64,000 nt of DNA, from the NCBI GenBank assembly GCA_003053925.1, contig QBKD01000001.1, forward strand, positions 930,001-994,000. The letters run 5' to 3'. The stretch comes from Microbacteriaceae bacterium MWH-Ta3 (GTDB lineage Bacteria > Actinomycetota > Actinomycetes > Actinomycetales > Microbacteriaceae). The notes under the pieces are model-generated. The model saw only the letters and a list, made by a program, of their open reading frames with translations. It made no database searches and was not told where the DNA came from. This document shows positions 9,310 to 20,124 of the stretch, in pieces. How positions within the stretch are numbered: the stretch's first letter is position 1; each line of letters starts with the position of its first letter. Made by a program: the position numbers and the translations under genes.

Positions 9310-10868
9310 CGACGCATCGCCCCGTTCTGGTCGTAGATTTTGGCGCGCAGTACGCGCAGCTCATTGCGCGCCGCGTGCGCGAGGCCAAGGTGTACTCGGA
9401 AATCGTTCCTCACACCGTGACCGCCGCCGAAGTCGAGGCCAAGCAGCCCCTCGCCATCATCCTGTCGGGCGGACCGTCCAGTGTGTACGAACCCGGTTCC
9501 CCCAGCCTCGATCCCGCGATTCTTTCTCTGGGTATCCCCGTTTTCGGAATCTGCTACGGCTTCCAGGTGATGGCCCAGCAACTGGGTGGCGAGGTGTCGA
9601 ACACGGGCTTGCGTGAATACGGCGCGACCACCACGACCGTTGCTCCTGGCGTTCTCTTCCGGGACCAGCCCGAAATTCAGCAAACGTGGATGAGCCACGG
9701 TGACCGCGTCGAAACGGCACCTCCTGGGTTTGCCGTCACCGGTTCGACCAGCGTCACGCCCGTGGCCGCGTTTGAAAACCCCGAGGCGCGCCAGTTCGGT
9801 GTGCAGTGGCACCCCGAGGTGCTGCACTCCGAGTTTGGCCAGCGCGTGCTGGAGAACTTCCTGTGGAACGGCGCGGGCATTGCTCCCGACTGGACCAGTG
9901 GCAACGTCATCGACGAGCAGGTCGCCAAGGTACGCGAACAGGTCGGCGACGACCTCGTCATTTGTGGTCTGTCGGGTGGCGTGGACTCCGCTGTCGCCGC
10001 GGCCCTCGTGCACAAGGCCGTGGGCGACCAGCTGATTTGCGTTTTCGTCGATCACGGCCTGTTGCGAACGGGTGAACGCGAGCAGGTCGAACGTGATTTT
10101 GTGGCGGCCACCGGTGTGCGCCTCGTTACCGTTGATGTTGCCGATACCTTCCTTGCCGCGATGGCCGGCGTGACCGATCCCGAGACCAAGCGCAAAATTA
10201 TTGGCCGCGAATTTATTCGCGCATTCGAGGGCGCAGAAGCCGATCTGGTTGCCGAGGCCGCCCACGCGGGTCGCGCCGTGCGCTTCCTGGTGCAGGGAAC
10301 GTTGTATCCCGACGTCGTCGAAAGCGGCGGTGGTTCGGGAACGGCGACCATCAAGTCCCACCACAACGTGGGTGGACTACCCGAGGACCTGCAGTTCTCG
10401 TTGGTCGAGCCGCTGCGCGAATTGTTCAAGGATGAGGTTCGTGCCATCGGTCGCGAACTGGGACTGCCCGAAGCCATCGTGGGCCGTCAGCCCTTCCCCG
10501 GCCCCGGCCTGGGAATCCGTATCGTCGGCGAAGTGACCAAGGACCGTCTGGACACGTTGCGTGCTGCCGATGTGATTGTGCGCGAAGAATTGACCGCCGC
10601 GGGACTCGACAACGAGATTTGGCAGTGCCCCGTTGTCCTGTTGGCCGACGTGCGATCCGTTGGCGTACAGGGCGATGGTCGCACCTACGGCCACCCCATC
10701 GTGCTGCGCCCCGTATCGAGTGAAGATGCCATGACCGCCGACTGGACCCGTGTGCCCTACGACGTGTTGGCCAAGATCTCGAACCGCATCACCAACGAGG
10801 TCAAGGATGTCAACCGCGTTGTGCTCGACGTCACGTCGAAGCCGCCGGGAACCATTGAGTGGGAATAA
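9306..10868 (+). CDS. guaA: GMP synthase, glutamine-hydrolysing
   Basis: This 520-residue enzyme converts XMP to GMP using ATP and glutamine. An N-terminal class I amidotransferase domain has the nucleophile Cys83 in GICYGFQVM and the His/Glu pair in [11 protein letters not shown]. The ATP-pyrophosphatase P-loop is [14 protein letters not shown], and the C-terminal dimerisation domain ends in the canonical [10 protein letters not shown]. It completes the gua operon begun by guaB and is followed by a long hairpin terminator. Confidence 0.97.
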   Translation: MTTHRPVLVVDFGAQYAQLIARRVREAKVYSEIVPHTVTAAEVEAKQPLAIILSGGPSSVYEPGSPSLDPAILSLGIPVFGICYGFQVMAQQLGGEVSNTGLREYGATTTTVAPGVLFRDQPEIQQTWMSHGDRVETAPPGFAVTGSTSVTPVAAFENPEARQFGVQWHPEVLHSEFGQRVLENFLWNGAGIAPDWTSGNVIDEQVAKVREQVGDDLVICGLSGGVDSAVAAALVHKAVGDQLICVFVDHGLLRTGEREQVERDFVAATGVRLVTVDVADTFLAAMAGVTDPETKRKIIGREFIRAFEGAEADLVAEAAHAGRAVRFLVQGTLYPDVVESGGGSGTATIKSHHNVGGLPEDLQFSLVEPLRELFKDEVRAIGRELGLPEAIVGRQPFPGPGLGIRIVGEVTKDRLDTLRAADVIVREELTAAGLDNEIWQCPVVLLADVRSVGVQGDGRTYGHPIVLRPVSSEDAMTADWTRVPYDVLAKISNRITNEVKDVNRVVLDVTSKPPGTIEWE

Positions 10869-10874
10869 CCCCAC

Positions 10875-10918
10875 AACGAGTAAGGCCCCGAGGACGAATC
10901 CTCGGGGCCTTACTCGTT
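10875..10918. terminator. Bidirectional terminator between guaA and the Bax-inhibitor gene
   Basis: A perfect 20-base-pair hairpin (10875-10894 with 10899-10918, loop cgaa) sits between two converging genes. It has no long T tract on either side, so its activity would rest on the stem itself. Confidence 0.88.
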
Positions 10919-10931
10919 AAGCGATCGGCGG

Positions 10932-11768
10932 CTAGTCGCCGCGGGCGATAGCCAGCATGCGCAGGATTTCGGTGTACAGCCACACCACGGTCAGCATGAT
11001 TCCGAAAGCACCCTGCCAGGCATAGGCGGCGGGTGCGCCTCGTTCGACTCCGACCTTGATGGATTCGAAGTCCATGACCAGCGAGTAGGCGGCAAGGAAC
11101 ACGACGACAACGCCCAGGATCAGGCCCAGGGGGATACCCATGATGCTGGCGGAACGCATGCCCCAGGTCATGCCCTCGAGCACGCCGGTCATCATAAGGA
11201 CCATGTTGACGAGCGAAAACACGAGGTAGCCAATCATCGCCATGCTGACGATCTTGGTCATGCGCGGGGTTGCGCGGAACTTGCCCGACAGGAACAAGAA
11301 CAGAGTCACGCCGATGACGGCGAGGGTGCCCACGATGGCCTGCGTGACGATTCCGTCGTACAGGGTGTTGAACATCACCGAGATGCCACCCAGAGCAACA
11401 CCCTCGACCGCAGCATAGGCGATGACGAGCGCAGGGGAGGGCTTCTTCTTGAAGATGTTCACCAGTGCCAGAACGAAACCGACAATCAGTGCGGGCAGCA
11501 TGAGGCTGGGGATGACCCAACCGACAGCGGCACCTGCCACCAGAATCGCAAACGAGATCAGCGTCTTGACGATGGTGTCTTCGTAGGTCATGCGGCCGGT
11601 TTCGGACGACGTCGCGGCAGGCATGCCATAGGACGCTTCGAGTTCCTCGGCGTTCGTCACGGGTTCGGCGGTGCGCTGTGCGTCGCGACCGTACATCTGT
11701 TCCAGACGGTCACGCGAAACCTGGCCGGGGCGGAATGCCTCGGAACGCGAGAATGCGGGGTTGCTCAT
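10932..11768 (-). CDS. Bax inhibitor-1 / YccA family membrane protein
   Basis: The protein has 278 residues with a cytoplasmic N-terminus of about 85 residues followed by seven hydrophobic segments, the last ones containing FLAAYSLVMDFESIKVGVERGAP, which matches the acidic/charged BI-1 C-terminal region with a YDTQ-like sensor. Members are proposed to be pH-sensitive calcium leak channels in bacteria; the physiological role is unclear. The ATG at 11768 has a strong GGAGGAG ribosome site 4-5 bases away and is chosen over an in-frame start 15 bases upstream. Confidence 0.88.
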   Translation of the reverse strand: MSNPAFSRSEAFRPGQVSRDRLEQMYGRDAQRTAEPVTNAEELEASYGMPAATSSETGRMTYEDTIVKTLISFAILVAGAAVGWVIPSLMLPALIVGFVLALVNIFKKKPSPALVIAYAAVEGVALGGISVMFNTLYDGIVTQAIVGTLAVIGVTLFLFLSGKFRATPRMTKIVSMAMIGYLVFSLVNMVLMMTGVLEGMTWGMRSASIMGIPLGLILGVVVVFLAAYSLVMDFESIKVGVERGAPAAYAWQGAFGIMLTVVWLYTEILRMLAIARGD

Positions 11769-11843
11769 GAAACTCCTCCTCAAGAGATGGACATCTTTAG
11801 TGTACGTGGCGGTTCCGCGCCGATTCTATGAGCGAGCCAAGAA

Positions 11844-12086
11844 TTAGAGGGTCGACCACCACAGCCAGACCAGCACTCCGGCCACCATCCACGCGGTGAT
11901 GGCGACCCACCCCAGAACGATGGCGGCAACGGCCAAACGGCGGCCGCCTTCGTGTGACCGTCGAATTTGCTCGGTGGCGAACCAGCCCAAGGGGAGCGCC
12001 ATCGGCGAGACCATAACGCCCAGGATGAACGACAGAATGGCGAGCGGGTTCGTGCGGCGTGCAGGTGCGGGCGCATCGGAATCCAT
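11844..12086 (-). CDS. Small DUF4190-like membrane protein
   Basis: The 80-residue product has a proline/alanine-rich start (DSDAPAPARRTNPLAI), two transmembrane helices, and the sequence FILGVMVSPMALPLGWFATEQIRRS between and after the first. This matches DUF4190, whose function is unknown. There is no ribosome site; instead TAGAGT lies 6 bases before the ATG, so the message is probably leaderless. It is divergent from pcrA. Confidence 0.7.
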   Translation of the reverse strand: MDSDAPAPARRTNPLAILSFILGVMVSPMALPLGWFATEQIRRSHEGGRRLAVAAIVLGWVAITAWMVAGVLVWLWWSTL

Positions 12087-12092
12087 GTCGAC

Positions 12093-12098
12093 ACTCTA
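12093..12098 (-). promoter_or_regulatory. -10 box of a leaderless DUF4190 transcript
   Basis: TAGAGT on the minus strand, 6 bases before the ATG and with no ribosome site between. Confidence 0.5.
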
Positions 12099-12130
12099 GC
12101 CCGAGCGCATCGGGTGTCACCGGTGCAACC

Positions 12131-12136
12131 TAGACT
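12131..12136 (+). promoter_or_regulatory. Candidate -10 box of pcrA
   Basis: TAGACT ends 10 bases before the pcrA ATG, which would give a leader of only about 3-4 bases. Confidence 0.4.
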
Positions 12137-12146
12137 TGGGGGCGAC

Positions 12147-14519
12147 ATGACGCAGCTATTTGATGACGACCTTTTCGCACCCACACCCTCGCGAATCAAC
12201 CCCGCGGACCCACTTCTTGAGGGCCTTAATCCGCCGCAGCTCGCGGCAGTGACGCACCGCGGTCCCGCACTGTTGATTGTGGCGGGCGCAGGTTCGGGCA
12301 AGACTGCTGTGCTGACTCGTCGTATCGCTCTGCTGTTGAAGAATCGCGAGGCGTGGCCCAGCCAGATTCTGGCCATCACCTTCACGAACAAGGCCGCTGC
12401 CGAGATGCGGGAACGAATCGGAACGCTGGTAGGCGAGGACGCCAATTCCATGTGGATTGCAACCTTCCACTCGGCATGCGTGCGCATTCTGCGCCGCGAG
12501 GCGGAACGTTTTGGTTTTCCCGCGACCTTCACCATCTATGACTCGGCCGACTCGAAGTCGCTCATCAAGCGCATTATTAAGGAATACGAAGCCGACACCC
12601 TCGGCGTGACGCCGGGCAGCGTGATGTCGAAGATGTCCAAACTGAAGAACGAGTTGGTCGATGTCGATCAATTCGCGCGCACGGTCAATTCCGATGACCC
12701 CAACGAGGTCATGTTCCTCGAAATTTGGCGGAAGTACACGTCGGAGTTGCGCCGCGCGAATGCCTTCGATTTCGATGACCTCATCGGTCAGACGGTGTTC
12801 CTTTTCCGCGCATTCCCTGAGATTCGGGCGCTGTACCAACGACGTTTTCGCCACCTGTTGGTAGACGAGTACCAGGACACCAACCACGCCCAATATGCAC
12901 TGATTCACGAACTGACGCGCCCCGTCGAGCCCCAGTACGTGACTCCCGATACCCCGCCCAAATTGGTCGAAATGGATGGCTCGATTGCGCCCGCCTCGCT
13001 CACCGTCGTGGGTGACAGCGACCAGTCGATTTATGCCTTCCGTGGCGCTGATATTCGCAACATCATGGAATTCGAGCGCGATTTTCCCGGCACCGAGGTC
13101 ATCCTGCTGGAACAGAATTATCGTTCGACCCAGAACATCCTCGATGCAGCGAACGCCGTCATCGCGAACAACTTCGACACGGCGCGGTCGAAGAATCTGT
13201 TCACTGACAGCGGTTCGGGTGCACAGATCGTGGGGTTCACCGGAGTCACAGCACACGATGAGGCCCAGTTCGTGGCCGACGAAGTGCACGCCTTGCATGA
13301 CCAGGGCGTTGCATACCGCGACATGGCGGTGTTCTATCGCACCAATTCGCAGACCCGTGCTCTGGAAGAAATTCTGATGCGCTCGGCGGTGCCATACAAA
13401 TTGTTGGGCGGCACGAAGTTCTACGAACGTGCGGAAATCAAAGACGTCATGGCGTACCTGATTGCCGTCGCAAACCCGGCGGATGCGTTGGCTCATCGCC
13501 GCATCCTCAATACCCCGAAGCGCGGTATCGGGCCGGCCTCCGAGACCTCGATTCAGTCCTTTGCCGATCGGGAAGGGATTACTTTCCGCGAGGCGCTGGC
13601 TCGTTATTCCGAGCTGGGACTAGGCCCAAAGATGACGGCCGCGATTCGCGACCTCGTCACCCTGCTGGATACAGTCACCGCGACGGTGGCGCAGGCGAAG
13701 GTTGTCGACGTTCTGTTGGCCCTGCTGGAGGGTACGGGATACCTCGGCTTGCTGCAGAACAGCCGTGACCCGCAGGACAACGCGCGTGCGGAGAACGTGG
13801 AAGAACTTGTGGGTGTGACCCGCGAATTCCAGGTGAAGTCGCCCGACGGCACCCTGCTGGACTTCCTCACCGAGGTCGCCCTTGTATCTGCGGTCGACGA
13901 CATGGACGACGAATCGGGTGCCGTCAACCTCATGACACTGCACACGGCAAAGGGCTTGGAATTTGACTCGGTGTTCATTACGGGCGTCGAAGAGCAAATC
14001 CTGCCGCACAAGATGGCGCTCATGGAAGCAGGCGGCACGCAAGAGGAACGCCGCCTGTTCTATGTGGGCATCACGCGTGCGCGTCAACGCTTGTACCTGT
14101 CGCTCGCGACATCGCGCGCTACCTTCGGCGAAATTTCGGTGTCCATGCCCAGCCGCTTCCTCGACGAGATTCCGCAACACCTGATTGATTGGCGCGAAAA
14201 CCAGCGTGCGCTTCGTGGCGGTGGTGGATTTGGTTCCAGGTCGGGATATGCCTCGGGTGGTTTCTCGCGTTCATCCAGTGGACACGGCATGGAGCGCGCG
14301 AAACCACGCACGGAATGGACGGGAACCGTCACGCGCGAGGTGCGTGACAACTCGGAACTGGAATTACAGCGGGGAGATCGCATTCGTCACACCGATTTCG
14401 GCGAGGGGCGAATCATGGCCATCACCGGCGAGGGCGCGAAGCGCATCGCCGAGGTGCAGTTTGGTCAGGCGGGCAAGAAAAAGCTGCTGATCAAAATCGC
14501 ACCCATTGAAAAGCTCTAG
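12147..14519 (+). CDS. pcrA: ATP-dependent DNA helicase PcrA/UvrD
   Basis: The product is a 790-residue superfamily 1A 3'-5' helicase acting in repair and conflict resolution. Visible motifs: Walker A AGAGSGKTAVLTRRIA, TFTNKAAAEMRERI, Walker B LLVDEYQDTNHAQY, VGDSDQSIYAFRGAD, the HTAKGLEFDSVF motif and YVGITRARQRLY. A glycine/serine-rich linker follows (GGGGFGSRSGYASGG), then a C-terminal Tudor-like module beginning RGDRIRHTDFGEGRIM, known in PcrA as the RNA polymerase contact. The ATG at 12147 fits the family N-terminus; the frame is open further upstream but that stretch is the shadow of the divergent gene. Confidence 0.96.
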   Translation: MTQLFDDDLFAPTPSRINPADPLLEGLNPPQLAAVTHRGPALLIVAGAGSGKTAVLTRRIALLLKNREAWPSQILAITFTNKAAAEMRERIGTLVGEDANSMWIATFHSACVRILRREAERFGFPATFTIYDSADSKSLIKRIIKEYEADTLGVTPGSVMSKMSKLKNELVDVDQFARTVNSDDPNEVMFLEIWRKYTSELRRANAFDFDDLIGQTVFLFRAFPEIRALYQRRFRHLLVDEYQDTNHAQYALIHELTRPVEPQYVTPDTPPKLVEMDGSIAPASLTVVGDSDQSIYAFRGADIRNIMEFERDFPGTEVILLEQNYRSTQNILDAANAVIANNFDTARSKNLFTDSGSGAQIVGFTGVTAHDEAQFVADEVHALHDQGVAYRDMAVFYRTNSQTRALEEILMRSAVPYKLLGGTKFYERAEIKDVMAYLIAVANPADALAHRRILNTPKRGIGPASETSIQSFADREGITFREALARYSELGLGPKMTAAIRDLVTLLDTVTATVAQAKVVDVLLALLEGTGYLGLLQNSRDPQDNARAENVEELVGVTREFQVKSPDGTLLDFLTEVALVSAVDDMDDESGAVNLMTLHTAKGLEFDSVFITGVEEQILPHKMALMEAGGTQEERRLFYVGITRARQRLYLSLATSRATFGEISVSMPSRFLDEIPQHLIDWRENQRALRGGGGFGSRSGYASGGFSRSSSGHGMERAKPRTEWTGTVTREVRDNSELELQRGDRIRHTDFGEGRIMAITGEGAKRIAEVQFGQAGKKKLLIKIAPIEKL

Positions 14520-14623
14520 CGGAGAGTTTCCGTCCCCTCGGGGACACCGTGCGGAGTAGGCTAGAAGACGGTCGTTGCCTGCGATAGCCTCGACCCCCAG
14601 TACACATTGTCGATTGGAAAACG

Positions 14624-15787
14624 GTGGATCTTTACGAGTACCAGGCCCGCGATATGTTCGAAAAGCACGGTGTTCCCGTGCTTCGAGGCATCGTTGCAGA
14701 CACCCCCGCAGAGGCCAAGGCCGCTGCCGAGAAGATTGGCGGCGTCACTGTCGTCAAGGCTCAGGTGAAGACCGGTGGCCGCGGTAAGGCAGGCGGTGTC
14801 AAGGTTGCGAAGACGGCCGATGATGCATTCGCCGCCGCCGAGGCAATCCTGGGTCTCGACATCAAGGGTCACGTCGTCAAGCGCGTAATGGTCGCCGAGG
14901 GTGCCCGCATCGCCCAGGAATATTACTTCTCGGTTCTGCTGGACCGCGCAAACCGTTCCTACCTGTCGCTCTGCTCGTACGAGGGTGGCATGGAGATCGA
15001 GCAGCTTGCTGTGGAACGCCCCGAGGCGCTCGCCAAGGTCGAGGTCAACCCCAGCACGGGAATCGATCTGGCGAAGGCAAAGGAAATCGCCATCGAGGCG
15101 AAGTTCCCCGCCGAGCTGGTCGACAAGGTGGCCGAAGTCTTCGTCACCCTGTACAAGGTCTATGTCGATGAAGATGCCACGCTCGTCGAGGTCAACCCGT
15201 TGGTTCTCACTGAAGACGGCGACATCCTCGCGCTGGATGGCAAGGTGTCGCTCGACGAGAACGCCGGCTTCCGTCACGCCGACCACGAGGCGCTCGAGGA
15301 CAAGGCCGCGGCCGACCCCCTCGAGGCCAAGGCCAAGCTGCACGACCTGAACTACGTCAAGCTCGACGGCGAGGTGGGAATCATCGGAAACGGTGCCGGT
15401 CTCGTGATGTCGACCCTCGACGTGGTTGCCTACGCCGGCGAAAACCACGGTGGCGTGCGCCCCGCAAACTTCCTCGATATCGGTGGTGGAGCCTCGGCCG
15501 AGGTCATGGCCGCCGGTCTCGACGTTATCCTCGGTGACCCCCAGGTTAAGAGCGTGTTTGTCAACGTTTTCGGCGGAATCACCGCCTGTGATGCTGTGGC
15601 TAACGGAATCGTTGCCGCCCTCGACATCCTGGGCGATGCCGCAACCAAGCCCCTCGTGGTGCGCCTTGACGGCAACAGCGTCGAGGAGGGCCGCCAGATT
15701 CTGGCCGCTCGCAACCACCCCCTCGTCACTCTGGCCACCACTATGGACGACGGCGCCGATCGCGCCGCGGCCCTGGCAGCAAAGTAA
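14624..15787 (+). CDS. sucC: Succinyl-CoA synthetase, beta subunit
   Basis: The 387-residue ADP-forming subunit carries an ATP-grasp fold ([13 protein letters not shown] nucleotide loop, EVNPLVL metal site) and the C-terminal CoA-ligase domain ([25 protein letters not shown]). It interconverts succinyl-CoA and succinate with substrate-level ATP formation in the TCA cycle. The start is GTG, giving the family N-terminus [19 protein letters not shown]. The 104-base gap before it holds only a small hairpin at 14532-14545 without a T tract. sucD follows after 10 bases. Confidence 0.96.
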   Translation: MDLYEYQARDMFEKHGVPVLRGIVADTPAEAKAAAEKIGGVTVVKAQVKTGGRGKAGGVKVAKTADDAFAAAEAILGLDIKGHVVKRVMVAEGARIAQEYYFSVLLDRANRSYLSLCSYEGGMEIEQLAVERPEALAKVEVNPSTGIDLAKAKEIAIEAKFPAELVDKVAEVFVTLYKVYVDEDATLVEVNPLVLTEDGDILALDGKVSLDENAGFRHADHEALEDKAAADPLEAKAKLHDLNYVKLDGEVGIIGNGAGLVMSTLDVVAYAGENHGGVRPANFLDIGGGASAEVMAAGLDVILGDPQVKSVFVNVFGGITACDAVANGIVAALDILGDAATKPLVVRLDGNSVEEGRQILAARNHPLVTLATTMDDGADRAAALAAK

Positions 15788-15797
15788 GGATTCAGAC

Positions 15798-16682
15798 ATG
15801 TCGATCTTCCTCAACAAGGATTCACGCGTCATCGTTCAGGGCATCACCGGTGGTGAGGGCTCGAAGCACACCGCTCTGATGCTCAAGGCCGGAACCAACG
15901 TGGTGGGCGGTGTCAACGCACGTAAGGCGGGCACCACCGTAACTCACGGCGATGTCACGCTCCCCGTCTTCGCCACGGTCGAAGAGGCCATGCGCGAAAC
16001 GGGCGCCAATGTCTCGGTCGTCTTCGTTCCCCCGGCATTCGCCAAGGACGCCGCACTCGAAGCCATCGATGCAGAGATGCCGTTGATTGTTGTCATTACC
16101 GAGGGCATCCCCGTTCAGGACACCGCGGAATTCTGGGCATACGCGAAGGACAAGGGCGGCAGCCGCATCATTGGCCCCAACTGCCCCGGAATCATCACGC
16201 CGGGCGAGGCGCTCGCCGGTATCACTCCCGCAAGCATCACGGGCACGGGCCCCATCGGCCTCGTGTCGAAGTCGGGTACCTTGACCTACCAGATGATGTT
16301 CGAACTGCGCGACATCGGATTCTCGACCGCCATTGGTATTGGTGGCGACCCCATCGTCGGCACGACCCACATCGATGCGCTCGCCGCGTTCGAGGCCGAC
16401 CCCGACACCAAGGCGATCGTCATGATCGGTGAAATTGGTGGCGACGCCGAGGAGCGTGCCGCTGACTACATCAAGGCGCACGTCACGAAGCCGGTCGTCG
16501 GTTACGTTGCAGGATTCACCGCACCCGAGGGCAAGACCATGGGCCACGCTGGCGCCATCGTGTCGGGTTCGTCGGGAACGGCTCAGGCAAAGAAGGAAGC
16601 CCTCGAGGCCGCCGGCGTTCGCGTGGGCAAGACTCCGAGTGAAACCGCGCGTCTTATGCGCGAGGTCATCGCGGCTCTGTAG
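15798..16682 (+). CDS. sucD: Succinyl-CoA synthetase, alpha subunit
   Basis: The 294-residue subunit binds CoA in an N-terminal Rossmann domain ([15 protein letters not shown]) and carries the transiently phosphorylated histidine in [16 protein letters not shown]. It forms the enzyme with Suc[15 protein letters not shown] and [13 protein letters not shown] are family hallmarks. The stop is 2 bases from the GTG of the DUF6350 gene, so transcription probably continues. Confidence 0.96.
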   Translation: MSIFLNKDSRVIVQGITGGEGSKHTALMLKAGTNVVGGVNARKAGTTVTHGDVTLPVFATVEEAMRETGANVSVVFVPPAFAKDAALEAIDAEMPLIVVITEGIPVQDTAEFWAYAKDKGGSRIIGPNCPGIITPGEALAGITPASITGTGPIGLVSKSGTLTYQMMFELRDIGFSTAIGIGGDPIVGTTHIDALAAFEADPDTKAIVMIGEIGGDAEERAADYIKAHVTKPVVGYVAGFTAPEGKTMGHAGAIVSGSSGTAQAKKEALEAAGVRVGKTPSETARLMREVIAAL

Positions 16683-16684
16683 TT

Positions 16685-17929
16685 GTGACGCGTCAGCTCG
16701 TCGTACTGTTCGCCGCGCTGGAGGCGTTGTTTGGTGTTGCATTGGGCATCGGCATTGTGCTGGTGCCCTTTGCGCTTGTCTGGGGCATCAATGGCGGCTT
16801 CCAGGCAAACCCACTCGACGTCTGGCGGTGGGCCGTTGACGTGTGGGCGCTGGGTCATGCCATTCCCCTGACCGTGACCATCCCCGAGAACACCGCCGTC
16901 CTGTTTGGCGAACAAGCCGATCTGACGTTTATCGTGTCCCTCGCGCCGCTGGGCTTCGCGCTCTTCAGCGCGCTGCTGGGTTACCGCGCGGGTCGTCGTG
17001 TGGCGGCCGAACCGGATTCGTTGCGCGTGGGCTTCATCGTGCTGGGCTTCGTTGCCATCTTCACGGCACTGGCATTGATGTCGGGCAATTCCGAGGCAGT
17101 GGCCCTCGATGCGGTCGCGGGCACTCTGCGCGTGGTGGCAATCTTCGCGGCCGGCATGGCGCTGTCCTGGAAGCCGTGGCAGTTCGTCGTACTCGATGAC
17201 AGGCTTGGTGCCCGCATTCCCGCGGACGTGCGCGAACTGTTCCCGTCTGTCGTCCGATCGGCCGCAATGGTGCTTCTCGCTCTGACAACGATGGCATCGG
17301 CGCTCGTGTTGTTTCTGCTGGTGCAGGGATTCGCGACGGAAATCGCCCTGTACGAAGCCGTTCACGGCGAAATCTTCGGCGGACTTGTCCTGACCGTTGG
17401 CCAAATCATGGTGGTGCCCACCGTGGTTCTCTGGGCAGTCGCGTGGATTGTGGGTCCGGGCTTCAGTCTGGGAGTTGGCACGTTGGTGTCACCCGCGTCG
17501 GTCACCATGGGTGCGATTCCCTCGATTCCTCTGCTGGGGAGTATCCCGTGGGAGAACTCGTGGGGGACATCGGTTGTGGTCGTGACGCCGCTGATTGCGT
17601 TTCTGGTGGCTCTTCGGGTGTCGCCCATTCTGATTGAAACGCGCGGCTTTTTTGATTCCACGGGCGTTCGGGATTACGTGCGCCTGGTCGTATTCGGCCT
17701 TGCCACGGGTATCGCCGCGGCGCTACTTGTTCTGGTCATCGCGCAGGGTGCGGGCGGCGCAGCAGGGCCCGGCCGGTTCGTCTCTGTCGGAATCGACGTG
17801 GCGGTGGTGGCAACCACACTGGGGTTGCAGGTCGCGGTGGGGACGATTCTGGGGTCGGCGGTTCGAGTGATTCGGCCCGTCCCGCGGTCGGAAAATGACC
17901 CACGTTTTGGCACTATGGGCAGCCGTTAG
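16685..17929 (+). CDS. DUF6350 family polytopic membrane protein
   Basis: The product has 414 residues and roughly ten hydrophobic helices, the first at LFAALEALFGVALGIGIVLV, without recognisable catalytic motifs. Its place between sucD and purN is conserved in many Actinobacteria and matches the DUF6350 family, sometimes called PerM-like and linked in mycobacteria to cell division. The GTG start follows the sucD stop directly. Function here is unknown. Confidence 0.75.
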   Translation: MTRQLVVLFAALEALFGVALGIGIVLVPFALVWGINGGFQANPLDVWRWAVDVWALGHAIPLTVTIPENTAVLFGEQADLTFIVSLAPLGFALFSALLGYRAGRRVAAEPDSLRVGFIVLGFVAIFTALALMSGNSEAVALDAVAGTLRVVAIFAAGMALSWKPWQFVVLDDRLGARIPADVRELFPSVVRSAAMVLLALTTMASALVLFLLVQGFATEIALYEAVHGEIFGGLVLTVGQIMVVPTVVLWAVAWIVGPGFSLGVGTLVSPASVTMGAIPSIPLLGSIPWENSWGTSVVVVTPLIAFLVALRVSPILIETRGFFDSTGVRDYVRLVVFGLATGIAAALLVLVIAQGAGGAAGPGRFVSVGIDVAVVATTLGLQVAVGTILGSAVRVIRPVPRSENDPRFGTMGSR

Positions 17930-17932
17930 ACT
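17927..17932 (+). promoter_or_regulatory. -10 box of a leaderless purN transcript
   Basis: TAGACT ends 6 bases before the purN ATG and overlaps the stop of the preceding gene. No ribosome site separates them, so purN may have its own leaderless transcript. Confidence 0.5.
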
Positions 17933-17938
17933 TGGGTA

Positions 17939-18520
17939 ATGCTTCGAGTTGTCGTCCTTATTAGTGGAACAGGCTCGAATCTGCGCGCTTTTCTGGAGGG
18001 CTGCGACTCGGGGTCAATCCCCGCCACCGTCGTAGCTGTGGGGGCCGATGTCAACGCGGCGGGTCTGGAATACGCGAGCTCACGTGGGATTCCCACCTTC
18101 GTGGAACCGTTGAATGCGGGGGACGATCGTGCCGCCTGGGGCGACCGTTTGGCGGATGCCATTGCCGCCCATGACCCCGATCTTGTGATCCTCTCGGGGT
18201 TCATGCGCCTGGTGCCGCCCGCGGTTGTGTCACGTTTTTCGCCAATGCTGCTGAACACCCACCCCGCATATTTGCCCGAATTTCCCGGCGCGCATGGTGT
18301 CCGTGATGCCTTCGAGGCGGGTGTGTCCGAAACCGGCGCCAGCGTCATTGTCGTCGACAACGGCGTGGATACCGGTCCCATTCTTGCTCAGCGTCGAGTG
18401 CCCATCCTTCCCACCGACACCGTCGAGTCGCTGCATGATCGGATCAAGCCGGTCGAGCGCGAGCTTCTCGCCGAGGTTGTTCGGGATATCGCCGCCCGAT
18501 TTACTGCCACCACCCACTAA
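17939..18520 (+). CDS. purN: Phosphoribosylglycinamide formyltransferase
   Basis: The 193-residue enzyme transfers a formyl group from 10-formyltetrahydrofolate to GAR in purine synthesis. It shows the N-terminal GTGSNLRAFLEG phosphate loop, the catalytic LNTHPAYLPEFPGAHG segment with Asn and His, and VVDNGVDTGPIL with the catalytic aspartate. purH follows after 12 bases. Formyl donor supply is met by glyA-folD further along the window. Confidence 0.96.
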   Translation: MLRVVVLISGTGSNLRAFLEGCDSGSIPATVVAVGADVNAAGLEYASSRGIPTFVEPLNAGDDRAAWGDRLADAIAAHDPDLVILSGFMRLVPPAVVSRFSPMLLNTHPAYLPEFPGAHGVRDAFEAGVSETGASVIVVDNGVDTGPILAQRRVPILPTDTVESLHDRIKPVERELLAEVVRDIAARFTATTH

Positions 18521-18532
18521 TCAGGAGTTCCC

Positions 18533-20107
18533 ATGGTTTCCGCTCTTCCCGCACCCGACCGCGCCCGTGACCAGATTGCGGTGCGCCGCGCCTTGATTTC
18601 GGTCAGCGACAAGACGGGACTTCTCGAACTTGCGGCCGCGCTGAATGCCGCGGGTGTGCAGATGGTGTCGACGGGATCCACCGCGCAGACGATTCGCGAT
18701 GCGGGCTTCGAGGCAGTGGATGTCAGTGAGGTCACCGGCTTCCCCGAATCGCTGGACGGCCGAGTGAAGACTCTGCACCCCGCTATTCACGGCGGAATCC
18801 TGGCGGACCTGCGATACGACTCGCACGTTGCGCAGTTGGCCGATCTGGGGATTGCTGCCTTCGAGCTCATCGTGGTGAACCTGTATCCCTTCGTCGCCAC
18901 CGTAGCGAGCGGCGCCGAGGCCAGCACGATTGTCGAAAATGTGGATATTGGCGGCCCCGCCATGGTGCGTGCCTCGGCGAAGAACCACCACAATGTGGCC
19001 ATCGTGGTGGACCCCGCGGATTACGCCGAGGTCATAGCTGCCGTCGCAGCGGGCGGCACGACTCTTGAGCAGCGTCGCATTCTTGCCGGTCGAGCGTTTG
19101 CGCACACCGCCGCGTACGATTCGGCCGTTGCCACGTGGTTCCAGGCGGAATATGCGCACGATGCCACGGGATTTGCACCTGCGCTGCGGATTGCGGCCGA
19201 CCGCGATGCGGTTCTGCGCTACGGCGAGAACGCGCACCAACAGGGTGCGTTGTATGGCGCAACATTGGGTCGCGGCATCGCACAGGCCACCCAGCTTCAC
19301 GGCAAAGAGATGTCGTACAACAACTACGTCGACGCCGATGCGGCCCTTCGTGCGGCGTTCGACCATGAACTCCCCGCCGTGGCCATCATCAAGCACGCGA
19401 ACCCCTGCGGTATCGCGGTGGGCGACACCATCGCCGAGGCGCACCGCTCCGCGCACCTGTGCGACCCTGTTTCGGCATTCGGCGGTGTCATCGCAGCGAA
19501 TCGCGTGATCACCCGCGAAGCAGCCGAATCCATTGTCGATATCTTCACCGAGGTCATTGTTGCTCCAGGGTTCGACGCCGATGCCCTCGAGGTATTGACC
19601 ACCAAGAAGAACCTTCGGTTGCTGCAGTTGCCCGTCGATTATGCGCGCGAGGCACTCGAGATGCGTCAGATTTCGGGCGGCTTCCTTGTGCAGCAGCCGG
19701 ACACCCACTTCGCCGACGCCAGCACCTGGACGCTGGCAACGGGTGAACCCGCCGACGCCGACACGTTGCGCGATCTGGAATTCGCCTGGCGAGCATGCCG
19801 TGCCGTGAAGTCGAACGCAATCCTGCTGGCACACGACGGAGCGTCCGTGGGAATTGGCATGGGCCAAGTGAACCGCGTGGATTCCTGCCACCTGGCGGTT
19901 TCTCGTGCCGCCGATCGTGCGGCGGGGTCGGTGGCCGCAAGCGATGCATTCTTCCCGTTTGCCGACGGACTCGAGGTTTTGCTTGCCGCCGGCGTGCGCG
20001 CTGTCGTGCAGCCGGGTGGATCTGTGCGCGACGACGAGGTTATCGCAGCGGCGAAGGCCGCGGGTGTCACCATGTACATGACCAACGAACGCCACTTCTT
20101 CCACTAA
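18533..20107 (+). CDS. purH: Bifunctional AICAR formyltransferase / IMP cyclohydrolase
   Basis: The 524-residue enzyme carries out the last two steps to IMP. The N-terminal MGS-like cyclohydrolase domain shows [30 protein letters not shown] and [15 protein letters not shown]. The transformylase domain shows [28 protein letters not shown] and the conserved [12 protein letters not shown]. The product IMP feeds GuaB. The ATG has an AGGAG site 6 bases away. A hairpin terminator follows. Confidence 0.97.
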   Translation: MVSALPAPDRARDQIAVRRALISVSDKTGLLELAAALNAAGVQMVSTGSTAQTIRDAGFEAVDVSEVTGFPESLDGRVKTLHPAIHGGILADLRYDSHVAQLADLGIAAFELIVVNLYPFVATVASGAEASTIVENVDIGGPAMVRASAKNHHNVAIVVDPADYAEVIAAVAAGGTTLEQRRILAGRAFAHTAAYDSAVATWFQAEYAHDATGFAPALRIAADRDAVLRYGENAHQQGALYGATLGRGIAQATQLHGKEMSYNNYVDADAALRAAFDHELPAVAIIKHANPCGIAVGDTIAEAHRSAHLCDPVSAFGGVIAANRVITREAAESIVDIFTEVIVAPGFDADALEVLTTKKNLRLLQLPVDYAREALEMRQISGGFLVQQPDTHFADASTWTLATGEPADADTLRDLEFAWRACRAVKSNAILLAHDGASVGIGMGQVNRVDSCHLAVSRAADRAAGSVAASDAFFPFADGLEVLLAAGVRAVVQPGGSVRDDEVIAAAKAAGVTMYMTNERHFFH

Positions 20108-20124
20108 TCACGCTGAGCCATACG

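Noticed and set aside
11840-11855. 16-base word agaattagagggtcga, repeated at 25898-25913
   Set aside because: One chance match of this length between two places in 64 kb on either strand is about expected, and the contexts differ.
14532-14545. Small hairpin gtcccctcggggac after pcrA
   Set aside because: The loop is only two to four bases, the stem short and no T tract follows; too weak to call a terminator.
14575-14606. ttgcct and tacaca as a sucC promoter
   Set aside because: The spacing is 20 bases and both boxes are weak.
15426-15797. N-terminal extension of SucD into sucC
   Set aside because: The SucD family starts at MSIFLNKD (15798); the upstream part is the sucC sequence read in another frame.
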